The notes under the pieces are model-generated. The model saw nothing but the letters and a program-made list of their open reading frames with translations, was not told the DNA's origin and made no database searches. A program made the position numbers and the translations under genes. A DNA stretch of 64,000 bases from assembly GCF_013391475.1 (NCBI RefSeq), contig NZ_JACBAZ010000004.1, positions 1 through 64,000 on the forward strand. Reading direction: 5' to 3'. This DNA comes from Oceaniferula marina. Lineage in GTDB: Bacteria > Verrucomicrobiota > Verrucomicrobiia > Verrucomicrobiales > Akkermansiaceae. Below are positions 34,110 through 42,964 of the stretch, piece by piece. The first letter of the stretch is position 1. Each line of letters begins with the position of its first letter.

Positions 34110-34700
34110 TTAGCGCATGGCTCCGCTTGAAAATGTGAAATCCGAACGTGTGCTCTGGGCGCTCTGGTTGTTCTCCTGCTCCCATTTCATCTGGCATTGC
34201 ACGGTAAAACGGGCAAAAGGAATAGCCTCCAGGCGCTCTTTCGGGATCTTTTCACCGGACATTTCACAGACTCCGTAGACTCCACGGTTACAGCGGTCGA
34301 TCGCCTGCTCGATCTCATTCAGAGCATCCTGCTCCTTGGCGAGCAGATTCAGGGCAAAATCACGGTCATAGGAATCACTACCAGCATCACCGGTGTGTTG
34401 TCCTCCCGCTCCGGTTTCCATGCCGTCCGTGTTCTTCAATGTGTCATGGGTCACCCCATACATGGCATCAAGCAATCCATCACGCAGGTCAAGCAAGCGC
34501 TGATGCTGCTTTTTGGCAAATCCCTTGAGTTCGACAGGCTTGACGGGTTCAGCAGGCTTGGCCTCAGTCTTCTTAGCCGCAGCTTTTTTAGCTACGGTTT
34601 TTTTCGCTGTCTTTTTGGCTGCAGCCTTTTTCACGGTTTTTTTCGCAGCTTTTTTAGCGGGAGATGTCGTTTTTTCAGTTGTTTTTTTCTTAGCAGCCAT
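34110..34700 (-). CDS. DksA/TraR-family protein with histone H1-like N-terminal tail
   Basis: 196 residues. Residues 1-55 are a Lys/Ala/Pro-rich tail (AKKTAKKTVAKK-type repeats) like the C-terminal tail of histone H1 and of bacterial H1-like proteins. The DksA/TraR domain (about 60-180) has a coiled-coil pair (LLDLRDGLLDAM and EIEQAIDRCNRG) and the zinc-finger site YGVCEMSGEKIPKERL ... FTVQCQ. Only two of the four zinc Cys positions keep Cys (C-x-x-S and T-x-x-C). DksA binds the RNA polymerase secondary channel; the tail could bind DNA or RNA. It is a monocistronic gene upstream of rpmG. Confidence 0.85.
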   Translation of the reverse strand: MAAKKKTTEKTTSPAKKAAKKTVKKAAAKKTAKKTVAKKAAAKKTEAKPAEPVKPVELKGFAKKQHQRLLDLRDGLLDAMYGVTHDTLKNTDGMETGAGGQHTGDAGSDSYDRDFALNLLAKEQDALNEIEQAIDRCNRGVYGVCEMSGEKIPKERLEAIPFARFTVQCQMKWEQENNQSAQSTRSDFTFSSGAMR

Positions 34701-34883
34701 GGTTTTGAGAGAATGGAATGATCATTATTCCAGAGGGGATGGATACCCGGCAACAGTCGTTATCCACGTTGAAGGGCGGCAATCGCTAATCGTTATCGAC
34801 TCCGACTGCAAGCGAAAATTCCAAGATTTATCGACGCCCAATACTCAGCCCAGCCCCTGGCCTCATTCAGGACCCTTTGAAGC

Positions 34884-35786
34884 TCAGTGCTTTTTGCGAG
34901 CCTCATACTTCTTCTTCTCTAACATAACCCACGACTGATCCTGATCGGACAGCTTGCGGAAAGAGGTGGACCCGCGGTTACCATCGGGATCGATCAAGGT
35001 AACTTTCCCCGGCTGAAAGCGGTATAATTTGGCAAAGGTTTTGCGACCATCCCGACTGGTCCACATCCGGTAGCCTTTTTTTTCCAATTTTTCTCTCCAG
35101 GCACCGTAGTCGTCGGCGGCTTTATTGACATCCCCCTTCATTCGGCCCCAGTAGTAATCGGCATATCCTGGTTTGAAACCACGGTATCTGGCTTCCACAG
35201 CCCCCCTCGGAGATAGGATCAAGACCGTTGGGTGACCTTTGACCTTGTAACGTTTTTTAAGGTTCTCAATGTACTTAAGCTTGCGCACCCCAATGTCCCT
35301 CCCCCGTTCTTTCGAGGGGATCGAACTGTCCACCCGCAATCGGACCACACTCATCGAAGCCCAACCATCAAAATCCCCATGGGAGAATAATTCATTGCTC
35401 AGCTTGCGACACAATGGACTGTGCTGGGTGTCGGTAAACCAGATCAACAAGGGCTGCCCGGTATGACGAGATTGCTTACTGGCTTCCACGTAACTCTCGT
35501 GCCAAGACTTGTTTTCCGGCTTTTTCCACAGCTCCTCCAAACCGCCGGGCATAGGAACCGAATCATCTTCCGGAGCCCAAACAATATCATCATCCGATAC
35601 TACTCCGGCAGCAGACACAGAAACGTTTACGTCAGCACCAACTGGTAATACGTCATGCCCCCGAACTTTACCACCAGCTTGTTTATAGGCATCCAAACCC
35701 GCCAAGGGGTCATCCTCGGGAGCTGTGGAAGAGCAAGAAACCACCAAACAGGCAAGCAGTAGACTCAGACAAAAGCGCCAGCACAT
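34884..35786 (-). CDS. lipoprotein with thioredoxin-like and SHD1 domains
   Basis: 300 residues from the ATG at 35786 (MCWRFCLSLLLACLVVSCSS): a lipoprotein signal with lipobox VVSC. A linker (to about 85) is followed by a thioredoxin-like domain (about 95-225) with QPLLIWFTDTQHSPLCRKL and VKGHPTVLILSPRG. The usual CxxC is replaced by a single Cys (HSPLC). The C-terminus (about 250-295; YRMWTSRDGRKTFAKL, VTLIDPDGNRG, RKLSDQDQSWV) is an SHD1 domain, frequent in planctomycetes and verrucomicrobia. A hairpin lies just before the start codon. Function unknown; a periplasmic redox or binding role is inference. Confidence 0.82.
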   Translation of the reverse strand: MCWRFCLSLLLACLVVSCSSTAPEDDPLAGLDAYKQAGGKVRGHDVLPVGADVNVSVSAAGVVSDDDIVWAPEDDSVPMPGGLEELWKKPENKSWHESYVEASKQSRHTGQPLLIWFTDTQHSPLCRKLSNELFSHGDFDGWASMSVVRLRVDSSIPSKERGRDIGVRKLKYIENLKKRYKVKGHPTVLILSPRGAVEARYRGFKPGYADYYWGRMKGDVNKAADDYGAWREKLEKKGYRMWTSRDGRKTFAKLYRFQPGKVTLIDPDGNRGSTSFRKLSDQDQSWVMLEKKKYEARKKH

Positions 35787-35796
35787 AAAGAAAGAA

Positions 35797-35820
35797 TGCC
35801 AAGGAGAACAGACCTTGGCA
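35797..35820 (-). promoter_or_regulatory. perfect 8-bp hairpin ten bases before the lipoprotein start
   Basis: TGCCAAGG and CCTTGGCA with an 8-base loop. It ends ten bases before the chosen ATG and would include or mask any ribosome site. Confidence 0.45.
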
Positions 35821-35828
35821 ATCCGCAA

Positions 35829-36201
35829 TTTCCACGCCGTCTATGCAAAACCGAAGAGACTCACCAACTCAATACGAACAAAATCCACCCAAGCACCAGA
35901 TATCGAAAAGGAACCCACCAACCATGAATAGAGAAGATGACGGAATGACGGGCAGCAGGAAGCGCTGTGCATTTTCAGAATACAGAAATCAGAAAGCGAC
36001 GTCAGCCCCCTGCCCTATGCTCACAGGTGTAGAAACCATCCCCCCCAGTTAAATGGTCGGACCCAAACGATGTAGGCGGCAATGCCCCCGGAGCGGGTCT
36101 CGGGCTAAAAAAACATCACTTTCTTGTGGCAGCGTTCTCGATCCCAACGTATCTCTCAAGGAGCAAATCCGTCACTGCTCAATCCGCAATCCCACACGAC
36201 A
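35829..36201. other. 373-base intergenic region
   Basis: No supported gene. Frames here are short, proline-rich and lack homologous motifs. It must contain the promoters of the divergent lipoprotein and yqgE genes; I cannot place them with confidence. Confidence 0.4.
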
Positions 36202-36756
36202 ATGTCCAACGCCCCAGACAGCCCGATTCAACTGGATGGTCAGCTTTTACTCGCCGACCCATCGCTGCGTGATGGCATCTTCCACAAGAGTGTGGTCTTT
36301 CTTTCCGAGCACAATCTCGAAGATGGAGCTTACGGCTTGATCCTGAATCACCCCACCGAACAAACCGTGGGTGATCTCCTCCCCTCAAACGAATTTCAAG
36401 AGCTGAATAACATCCGGGTCTACCTCGGAGGGCCGATTGGTCAGGAGCACCTCACCTTTGCCGCATTCACCTCCACTCAGAAGCAGGTCAGACTCAAAAC
36501 CAGGATCCCGGCCAGTGAAGCCATCAAACGCTCACAGCAACCCGGAACCCTGATTCGGGCATTCGCCGGCTACTCCGGCTGGTCATCTGGACAACTCGAA
36601 AACGAACTGCGCCACAATTCCTGGATTTCGACCAACGCCAATCAGGAACTGCTTTCACTGGACCATGATAAAAACCTCTGGGGCCGCCTCCTGCGAGGCA
36701 TCTCCCCCTACCACCAGATTCTGGCGGAAGCCCCTGACGATATTTTCTCCAACTAG
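36202..36756 (+). CDS. yqgE: YqgE/AlgH family protein
   Basis: 184 residues from the ATG at 36202 (MSNAPDSPIQLDGQLLLADP). The family motifs are complete: DPSLRDGIFHKSVVFLSEHN, GLILNHPTEQTVGDLL, VYLGGPIGQEHL, FAGYSGWSSGQLENEL and the C-terminal LWGRLLRGI. The biochemical role of the family is not settled. Its stop codon lies inside a perfect hairpin. Confidence 0.92.
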   Translation: MSNAPDSPIQLDGQLLLADPSLRDGIFHKSVVFLSEHNLEDGAYGLILNHPTEQTVGDLLPSNEFQELNNIRVYLGGPIGQEHLTFAAFTSTQKQVRLKTRIPASEAIKRSQQPGTLIRAFAGYSGWSSGQLENELRHNSWISTNANQELLSLDHDKNLWGRLLRGISPYHQILAEAPDDIFSN

Positions 36757-36770
36757 CCCCCCCGGGCTAG
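36753..36770 (+). terminator. hairpin at the yqgE stop codon
   Basis: CTAGCCC-CCCC-GGGCTAG, a perfect 7-bp stem containing the stop TAG. No T-run follows, so it may terminate weakly or protect the mRNA end. Confidence 0.45.
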
Positions 36771-36828
36771 AAACTTCTTGAGCCCACCTCATGCCGGGTT
36801 GCCCGCCCTTCAGGACAAAAGCAACCTC

Positions 36829-38310
36829 TTAATAACGCTTCCAAACCGAAGGCATAAACAACACCAGCATCGCATAAAGCTCCAGACGTCCTAGGATCAT
36901 CAGCAGGGAGAGAAAAACCTTGGTCACCGGCAGTAAATGGCCAAAGTTCTCCGCAGGCCCCACCTCTCCAAACCCGGGACCAATATTGGCCAAGGTAGCC
37001 ACTACGGCACCAAAAGCGGTGATCATGTCCATCTCGTTCGACGCCTCAACCAAGGCCACCAAAAAACACGAGATCAATATAATAAAAGCGTAGAGGGAAA
37101 CAAATACCATCGTCTGAGCCCGGTCATTCGCCCCCAAGGCATTGCCATTGACATGCATCCGGAAAATCCGATTCGGACGGAATGCTTTCACAATCTCAAA
37201 CCGGGCCGTTTTGAGAAACACGATCAGGCGACTAACCTTTAAGCCACCGGCCGTCGACCCCGAACAGCCACCTAGCAACATCAACCCAGCCAGCAGGATA
37301 AGTGCAAACCCCGGCCAGGAGGCATAATCCACGGTTCCGTAACCCGTCGTCGAGGCAATGGATGTCACCGTAAACCAGGAGTGCCGAAGAGCCGTCAAAG
37401 GATGCATTCCTTGGGAAGCAGCCACCCCACTACCGATCACCACCGCTGAAGCAAAACAAAGGACGATAAAAAACAAACCCTCCTCGTCATCCTTGAGACG
37501 CTTCCACCGCTTGCGAAGCAGCACCACCCAGAATAGGAAGCTGATACTGCAGATCACCATAAACAAGCTCAGCCACAACTCAATCAACCACCCGTTCGTC
37601 CAGTGCGAATAGTGGGCAATACTCGCATTATGCGGACTGAACCCACCGGTCGAAACCACCGTAAAGGCATGGCTGATCGCATTGTATGTCGTCAGGCCCA
37701 TGAGTTTGAGCCCCACCGCGCAGACTGCCGTAATACAGACATAGATATACCATAGCGTCATCGCTGTGTCGCGAATCCTCGCCGTTGTTGCCTCACCAGT
37801 TTGAAACGAAGATTCATTGCGAAACAGGGACTTTGACCCCATTCCCAAATAAGAAAGAATGGCAACGAACAAGACCAGAATCCCCATCCCTCCCATCCAC
37901 TGTGTGACAGATCGCCACATCAAGATCCCCCGCGGCCAGGAAGCAATATCCGTCATCACCGTCGATCCGGTAGTCGTAAACCCCGAAACAGACTCAAACA
38001 AGGCATCTGCTGGCGGCAGGCTGGGATCACCGAGCATGTAAGGCAAACTTCCGAACACCCCGCACAACACCCAGCCGAGACCAACCACCACAATCCCCTC
38101 ACGCCGAGGAATACGATCAATCTTCACAATCCCCCCCAACATCAGCATCGCACCTCCCGCAGCGGTAATCATCGCCGCTAGGAACAAGGGATAGGGGTCA
38201 TCATCATGCGACAACGAGTCAATCCAGGCAAACAAACCACACGCCGCCATGGCAATGCTTTCCAGCAAGAGCAAGGCACCTAGAAACCGACCTAAAATAC
38301 GAAAATTCAT
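36829..38310 (-). CDS. trkH: Trk-type potassium uptake protein, membrane subunit TrkH
   Basis: 493 residues with about ten membrane helices in the repeated helix-pore-helix pattern. Selectivity-filter loops are visible: [35 protein letters not shown], and [11 protein letters not shown]. It moves potassium into the cell with a regulatory TrkA subunit. trkA lies 16 bases upstream on the same strand, so the two form an operon in the order trkA-trkH. Confidence 0.96.
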   Translation of the reverse strand: MNFRILGRFLGALLLLESIAMAACGLFAWIDSLSHDDDPYPLFLAAMITAAGGAMLMLGGIVKIDRIPRREGIVVVGLGWVLCGVFGSLPYMLGDPSLPPADALFESVSGFTTTGSTVMTDIASWPRGILMWRSVTQWMGGMGILVLFVAILSYLGMGSKSLFRNESSFQTGEATTARIRDTAMTLWYIYVCITAVCAVGLKLMGLTTYNAISHAFTVVSTGGFSPHNASIAHYSHWTNGWLIELWLSLFMVICSISFLFWVVLLRKRWKRLKDDEEGLFFIVLCFASAVVIGSGVAASQGMHPLTALRHSWFTVTSIASTTGYGTVDYASWPGFALILLAGLMLLGGCSGSTAGGLKVSRLIVFLKTARFEIVKAFRPNRIFRMHVNGNALGANDRAQTMVFVSLYAFIILISCFLVALVEASNEMDMITAFGAVVATLANIGPGFGEVGPAENFGHLLPVTKVFLSLLMILGRLELYAMLVLFMPSVWKRY

Positions 38311-38326
38311 CTCTCTGATCCGCGCA

Positions 38327-39673
38327 TCAACGCACTAATTTCAGGAATTTCTTCCGCACCTTCGGAGCCACCATCGCATAGATCGTGTCTCCAGGGTGCA
38401 GCACATCATCCGGTCCGGGAACGGTGGCATGTAACCCCCGCATGCGGGCGACCAGAATACAGCCCTCGGGCCACTCGACCTCGGACACCATATGTTCTGC
38501 GGCCAGAGACCCACTGGTCACCTGAGTTTCGATCACCTCACCGGCTCCCATTTTTTTCACCGTATGGAAATTATCAGAGGTCAGGAAGCGTTCAATTTCT
38601 CTCCGAGCCGCATCACGCGGACTCACTGCAGCCAAAACCCCGAAATGACGGCCGCTGCCGCTGATCGCCTTGGCGTAGTCCGCCCGGTGAATCAGAGTCA
38701 GACAGTTTTTGGTTCCCAAATCATGCGCCTGTAAACACGACATCACGTTATCCTCGTCACTACCACAAGCTGCCACAAAAAAGTCAGCATCTCCGACCTG
38801 TTCCTCTTCCAGCTCAGACAGCACCGTTCCATCCACATTGATCACCGTGGTGTTGGATAACAAACCGGTCAGCTCCTCGGCTCGCTCAGGGTCCCGCTCG
38901 AGGATTCTCACCTTGCACTGGAAGCTCTCCAGCATCTGGGCCAAGGAAAACCCATACTCACCACCACCAAAAATCACCACCCGCAAGGCATCCTGGGACC
39001 CCTCACCTTTCTGAAGCCGCTGAGCCAACTTCCTCAGCTTATTCGGGTCGCCAAAAATCGTAACCACATCACCCGCCTGCAACGAATCGCTGGCCGTCGG
39101 CACAAAATGCTCACCGCCACGGGTGATCGATGCCACCCGGGTCCGCTCAGGAGCTTTGAGCTCGACCAAGCGCTTTCCTACCGCGTCACTGCGCTGACCG
39201 ATACGAACCTGCTGCAACTCAATCCGACCGCGCGCAACCTCCTCGACGAGCAGGGAGTTCGGGTTCCGGATAAACTTGGAAAGCTCAATCGCCGTCAATC
39301 GCTCCGAGCTAAAGGTATGATCCACCCCGAAATGCCCACGGTAATCAAAAAGCCATTCTTCCCGCTGTAGGCCCGGATGCACCCGGGCAATCACTTTCTT
39401 AGCATCCAGCTTTTTCGCCATGGATGCCGCCATCAGGTTCACCGGCGTGTCACTGGTCAATGCCAGAAACAAATCACACTCCGCCACGCCGGCTTCCACC
39501 AAAAGCGTTGCTCCCGATCCAGAGCCGGTCAGCACCCGGGCATCGATCTGTTGTTCAAGCTCCGCTGCCACCTGTGAATCCCGCTCAATCACCACAATAC
39601 TATGTGCTTCACGAGACAAGGACAGAGCCAGATGGCGTCCAATTTCTCCAGCTCCTACAATGATAATATTCAT
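38327..39673 (-). CDS. trkA: Trk potassium uptake regulatory subunit TrkA
   Basis: 448 residues from the ATG at 39673 (MNIIIVGAGEIGRHLALSL). Two RCK units: NAD-binding motifs IIIVGAGEIGRHLA near residue 3 and VVIFGGGEYGFSLAQ near 232, each followed by an acidic NAD-ribose residue (IERD, LERD). Each unit has a TrkA-C domain. The longer in-frame start at 39757 adds non-homologous sequence. It gates TrkH in response to NAD(H) or ATP. Upstream is the phased 9-mer array shared with dnaB. Confidence 0.96.
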   Translation of the reverse strand: MNIIIVGAGEIGRHLALSLSREAHSIVVIERDSQVAAELEQQIDARVLTGSGSGATLLVEAGVAECDLFLALTSDTPVNLMAASMAKKLDAKKVIARVHPGLQREEWLFDYRGHFGVDHTFSSERLTAIELSKFIRNPNSLLVEEVARGRIELQQVRIGQRSDAVGKRLVELKAPERTRVASITRGGEHFVPTASDSLQAGDVVTIFGDPNKLRKLAQRLQKGEGSQDALRVVIFGGGEYGFSLAQMLESFQCKVRILERDPERAEELTGLLSNTTVINVDGTVLSELEEEQVGDADFFVAACGSDEDNVMSCLQAHDLGTKNCLTLIHRADYAKAISGSGRHFGVLAAVSPRDAARREIERFLTSDNFHTVKKMGAGEVIETQVTSGSLAAEHMVSEVEWPEGCILVARMRGLHATVPGPDDVLHPGDTIYAMVAPKVRKKFLKLVR

Positions 39674-39912
39674 ACGTGCAGCCTCGGCCGCAGAGCCGTT
39701 TTGCCACCCTCTAGCATAAATTGCAAGGATGATCACACCGCCCCCCCAGCACCCCATACAGACTCACCGCACCACCACACTCGTCCTATTACCCAAAGCA
39801 ATGCATCGACTCCACACCAAGAAAACAACCCCGTCTACATCCACGAAATCTTCCTCCACCTCGCTGCCCCATCGACGACCATTCCGGCCTCTCTAGCCCC
39901 TCAATTTTCAAC

Positions 39913-40087
39913 TTATTCACAACTTACTCACGACTTGTTCAGACTCAGCAGGCTCGCATTTTCAACCTAAAAAAAAGCGATTGATTCCATCGCATGTAAA
40001 GTTATTCATATCTTACTCATAGTTTATTCACAAAAATGTCCAATAGCTCCGGATTTCCACTTCAAACTTCTCCCCAACTTATTCCCA
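39913..40087 (+). promoter_or_regulatory. phased DnaA-box-like array between trkA and dnaB
   Basis: Nine-mers close to the DnaA box TTATNCACA, all in one direction: TTATTCACA 39913, TTACTCACG 39924, TTGTTCAGA 39935; TTATTCATA 40002, TTACTCATA 40013, TTATTCACA 40024; TTATTCCCA 40079. Within each cluster the spacing is exactly 11 bases. The stretch between is AT-rich with an A8 run. Two of the seven match the consensus fully. Confidence 0.6.
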
Positions 40088-40148
40088 TTCATTTCTTACA
40101 TTCCCCAGATTGACCTTGCCGGATTTTCCGTTACAAGGGGCTGCACCC

Positions 40149-41618
40149 ATGGCTACCCAGACAGCAGAACCATTCAAAAAACAAAAAAAGGAAGGCCCCG
40201 CACTTCAGAAAGCTCCTGAAAACGAGGAACATCAAAGTGCCGCCCGGGCCCTGCCGCATGCAATCGGACCGGAAAAAAGCCTGCTGTCCTCGATGTTCCA
40301 GGATCCTCAGGAATACATCGCCCAAGCGATTGAAAACAAGCTCACCGAGGAGCACTTCTACCTACCCGCCCACGGATCCCTGTTTCGTGTGATGCTGGAG
40401 TTTTTCGAAAAAAGCCTCCCCATCGAGCTCGTCTCCCTGTCCCAGACACTGATGGACCGAGACCTGATGACCGCGGTCGGAGGCCCCGCCGCCATCACGG
40501 AAATCTACACCTACGCCCCCACCCACGCCCACTTCTCCCACCACCTCGAGATCGTCAAAGACAAGTACGTGCTGCGCTCGATCATCAGCCACTGCACCGA
40601 AGCCATCTCCCGAGCATACGAAGAACAGGAAGAAGTCGAATCCCTGCTCGACAACGTGGAACAGCAGGTGCTGGCAATCCGGGAAGGCGCGGAAAAGCAA
40701 GAAGGGCTCTCGATGGAAATTACGGTCAAACAAGTGCTCGAAACCTTCGAAGACCTAATCTCAGGCCGAGGACAAGGCAACGGATTATCCACCGGCTACA
40801 TAAAGATCGACGAGATGTCCAGCGGCCTGAAAGCCGGTGAAATGTTCATTATCGCAGCCCGCCCCTCGATGGGAAAAACCTCCTTCGCCATGAACCTGGT
40901 CGAGCACATCTGCCTCGACCAAGGAAACCCCGCCATGGTCTTCTCTCTGGAAATGAGCTCCGCCCAGCTCGTCGAGCGTTTACTCTACGCCCGGGCCCGC
41001 TTTGCCAAATCCAACATCACCAAAGGATTCAACCCATCCAAAGCCGACCTACTCAACGTCAAAAAGGCAGCGGAAACCATCAAGGACTGTAAACTCTTCA
41101 TCGATGATACCCCCTCGATCTCCATCAACGAACTTCGGGCCAAGGCCAGACGGAAGAAAAAAGAGGCCGATATCCAGGTCATCGCCATCGATTACCTCCA
41201 GCTGATGCGTTCGAACTCCAAACAGGCCCAGAATTCACGGGAACGGGAGGTGGCTGAGATCTCAGCCGGACTCAAAGCCCTCGCCAAAGAACTCGAAATC
41301 CCGGTCATCGTGCTTGCCCAGCTCAACCGGGGACCGGAAGGCCGGGTCGGAACAACCGGCGGAGGTGGCAAACCCCGTATGTCCGACCTCCGTGAATCCG
41401 GATCCATCGAGCAGGACGCCGACATGGTTGGCCTGCTCTACCGCTCAGCCTATTATGCCGACAACGAAGCCGACCGCAACGAGCGCGACGGCGAAGCCGT
41501 CCTCGTGATTGCCAAAAACCGGAACGGCCCGACTGGTGACGTCCCTCTCAGCTTCATCAAAGAAATCATGCGTTTCGAAACTCGTGAGTGGCGCGACGGC
41601 GAACTCGAAGGAGAGTAA
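40149..41618 (+). CDS. dnaB: replicative DNA helicase DnaB
   Basis: 489 residues from the ATG at 40149, which has AAGGGG about nine bases upstream; an in-frame TTG at 40110 is rejected. The N-terminal domain (about 40-160; GPEKSLLSSMFQDP) is joined by a linker helix to the RecA-like motor: STGYIKIDEMSSGLKAGE, Walker A AARPSMGKTSFA, IDYLQLM, SREREVAEISAGLKALAKEL in part, and the C-terminal KNRNGPTGDVPLSF. It unwinds DNA at the replication fork. A Lys-rich first 25 residues are not part of the usual fold. Confidence 0.97.
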   Translation: MATQTAEPFKKQKKEGPALQKAPENEEHQSAARALPHAIGPEKSLLSSMFQDPQEYIAQAIENKLTEEHFYLPAHGSLFRVMLEFFEKSLPIELVSLSQTLMDRDLMTAVGGPAAITEIYTYAPTHAHFSHHLEIVKDKYVLRSIISHCTEAISRAYEEQEEVESLLDNVEQQVLAIREGAEKQEGLSMEITVKQVLETFEDLISGRGQGNGLSTGYIKIDEMSSGLKAGEMFIIAARPSMGKTSFAMNLVEHICLDQGNPAMVFSLEMSSAQLVERLLYARARFAKSNITKGFNPSKADLLNVKKAAETIKDCKLFIDDTPSISINELRAKARRKKKEADIQVIAIDYLQLMRSNSKQAQNSREREVAEISAGLKALAKELEIPVIVLAQLNRGPEGRVGTTGGGGKPRMSDLRESGSIEQDADMVGLLYRSAYYADNEADRNERDGEAVLVIAKNRNGPTGDVPLSFIKEIMRFETREWRDGELEGE

Positions 41619-41718
41619 CATCCCGCCTGAAAAGCCGTGCCTCAAGATGTAAAAAAACCGTGTTCAAATCATTTCAGCTGTGATTTAATCGGCCAGCCAC
41701 GCTCTAGCCATCATTTTT

Positions 41719-41997
41719 ATGGAACTTGATCTCACAGACTCTTCCCTCGATCTCAAGGCCACCACTCCCCGCGAGTTGGAGGAAATCCTCGAAGATCCCT
41801 TTGCCATACGCTTCCTTCCCGACTTGGAACGCGAAGATGGAGAGGCCCGCTACTACACCCTTGGGCGCACGGTTCAAGACCGACACCTTTTTCTCGCCTT
41901 CTGGACCAACGGTAAAACGGCCCGCATCATTGCCGCTCGGGACATGACCGATGCCGAAATCCGTTTCTACCAGCGCAACTACGGCGAAATCAACTAA
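41719..41997 (+). CDS. BrnT-family toxin
   Basis: 92 residues. The C-terminal two thirds match the BrnT (DUF497) RNase fold: ILEDPFAIRFLPDLE, ARYYTLGRTVQDRHLFLAF, RIIAARDMTDAEIRFYQ. The typical FxWDxxK start is missing, as in some shorter members. The antitoxin gene begins 11 bases later. BrnT cleaves RNA and is neutralised by its BrnA partner, which also represses the operon. Confidence 0.75.
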   Translation: MELDLTDSSLDLKATTPRELEEILEDPFAIRFLPDLEREDGEARYYTLGRTVQDRHLFLAFWTNGKTARIIAARDMTDAEIRFYQRNYGEIN

Positions 41998-42008
41998 TCC
42001 ATCCCAAC

Positions 42009-42290
42009 ATGAATACCGTTAGTTCTTGGAAAGACATTCCCACCTTTGAATCCGAAGCTGAGGAGGCCACCTACTGGATGGACCACGAGCTCGACCCGAA
42101 ACTCATGGTCAGCTCCACCCACAAGCCGGACTCCCGCGAGTCCACCACCATCACCCTGCGCTTCGACCCCCGCATGCTGGCCCGCATCAAACGCCTGGCC
42201 CGCTCACGTTTCCTCAACTACCAATCGATGATGAAACAATGGCTGGCAGAACGCATCGAGGAGGAAAACAAAAACCTCCCCAACGGCTGA
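42009..42290 (+). CDS. BrnA-like CopG/RHH antitoxin
   Basis: 93 residues. An N-terminal toxin-binding part (IPTFESEAEEATYWMDHEL) is followed by a ribbon-helix-helix DNA-binding domain (about 42-85; TITLRFDPRMLARIKRLARS and LNYQSMMKQWLAERI). Together with the preceding BrnT gene it makes a type II toxin-antitoxin pair in the order toxin then antitoxin. The pair lies directly upstream of tRNA-Arg. Confidence 0.75.
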   Translation: MNTVSSWKDIPTFESEAEEATYWMDHELDPKLMVSSTHKPDSRESTTITLRFDPRMLARIKRLARSRFLNYQSMMKQWLAERIEEENKNLPNG

Positions 42291-42462
42291 CCCTGCCGTC
42301 CGGGAATCGAGGTCACACAATGCCCCCTTTAACAGGCCTGATGCTCACAAGCACAGAACCGGACCAAAGGACCACGTCTCGATCAAAGATTCCTGACTTG
42401 ACGAAATCGCGACTCTCTTTTACATCCGCGCCGCACGGAAACCGTGCCCACCATTTTTCAAA

Positions 42463-42536
42463 GCGCCCGTAGCTCAGTTGGATAGAGCACCGGATTTCTA
42501 ATCCGTAGGTCACAGGTTCGAATCCTGTCGGGCGTG
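42463..42536 (+). tRNA. tRNA-Arg (anticodon UCU)
   Basis: Cloverleaf: acceptor GCGCCCG/CGGGCGT, D arm GCTC/GAGC, anticodon loop TTTCTAA, T arm ACAGG-TTCGAAT-CCTGT. CCA is not encoded. Its last 16 bases are repeated 150 bases downstream. Confidence 0.96.
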
Positions 42537-42604
42537 CTTCCTTAAAAGCACGACAGGATGAGAACCATGGTTCGAGCGCACACGCAGTGCGTGCATCACG
42601 CATT
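42521..42604 (+). repeat. 84-bp direct repeat, copy 1 (includes the tRNA-Arg 3' end)
   Basis: Begins AATCCTGTCGGGCGTGCTT in the tRNA and continues with a complementary arm (AAGCACGACAGGAT), the palindrome GAACCATGGTTC, and a CGCAC/GTGCG hairpin. The second copy starts exactly 150 bases later. Confidence 0.85.
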
Positions 42605-42670
42605 TTCCATCCATCAGAAATCCGGAGGAGGATTTCTGCATCCCCGCACAGACTGCAGCGGAGCCAGGTC

Positions 42671-42754
42671 AATCCTGTCGGGCGTGCTTTTTTAAAAAGC
42701 ACGACAGGATGAGAACCATGGTTCGTGCGCACACGTAGCGCGTGTATCACGCAT
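42671..42754 (+). repeat. 84-bp direct repeat, copy 2
   Basis: Starts with the same AATCCTGTCGGGCGTGCTT and forms a perfect hairpin CGTGCTTTTT/AAAAAGCACG; the rest matches copy 1 with a few changes. Between the copies lies another perfect hairpin AGAAATCC/GGATTTCT (near 42612-42635). Confidence 0.85.
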
Positions 42755-42964
42755 CTCCCCGAAAATACATCCAGAAGACTTACACCAGTTTCTAGGAAGC
42801 CCTTCCCAACACGTCTCAACGTCACCTCAAGTCCGAGTTGCGAATTAAAAAACGACTTATGAAAGGAGGGGAAACAAGGTTGACGACCCGACAACAACCA
42901 ATAGCCGCTAAAGCTCTGAGCCAAAACCAATTGAAAATTGGCTGACGAATAAAACAACATTTAA

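Noticed and set aside
34197-34721. A 174-codon plus-strand frame rich in Phe, Leu and Ser
   Set aside because: It is the mirror of the Lys/Ala-rich DksA-like gene.
42313-42960. A 215-codon minus-strand frame across tRNA-Arg
   Set aside because: It is antisense to the tRNA and the repeats; the stretch RPTGFEPVTYG is a well-known artefact of reading a tRNA backwards.
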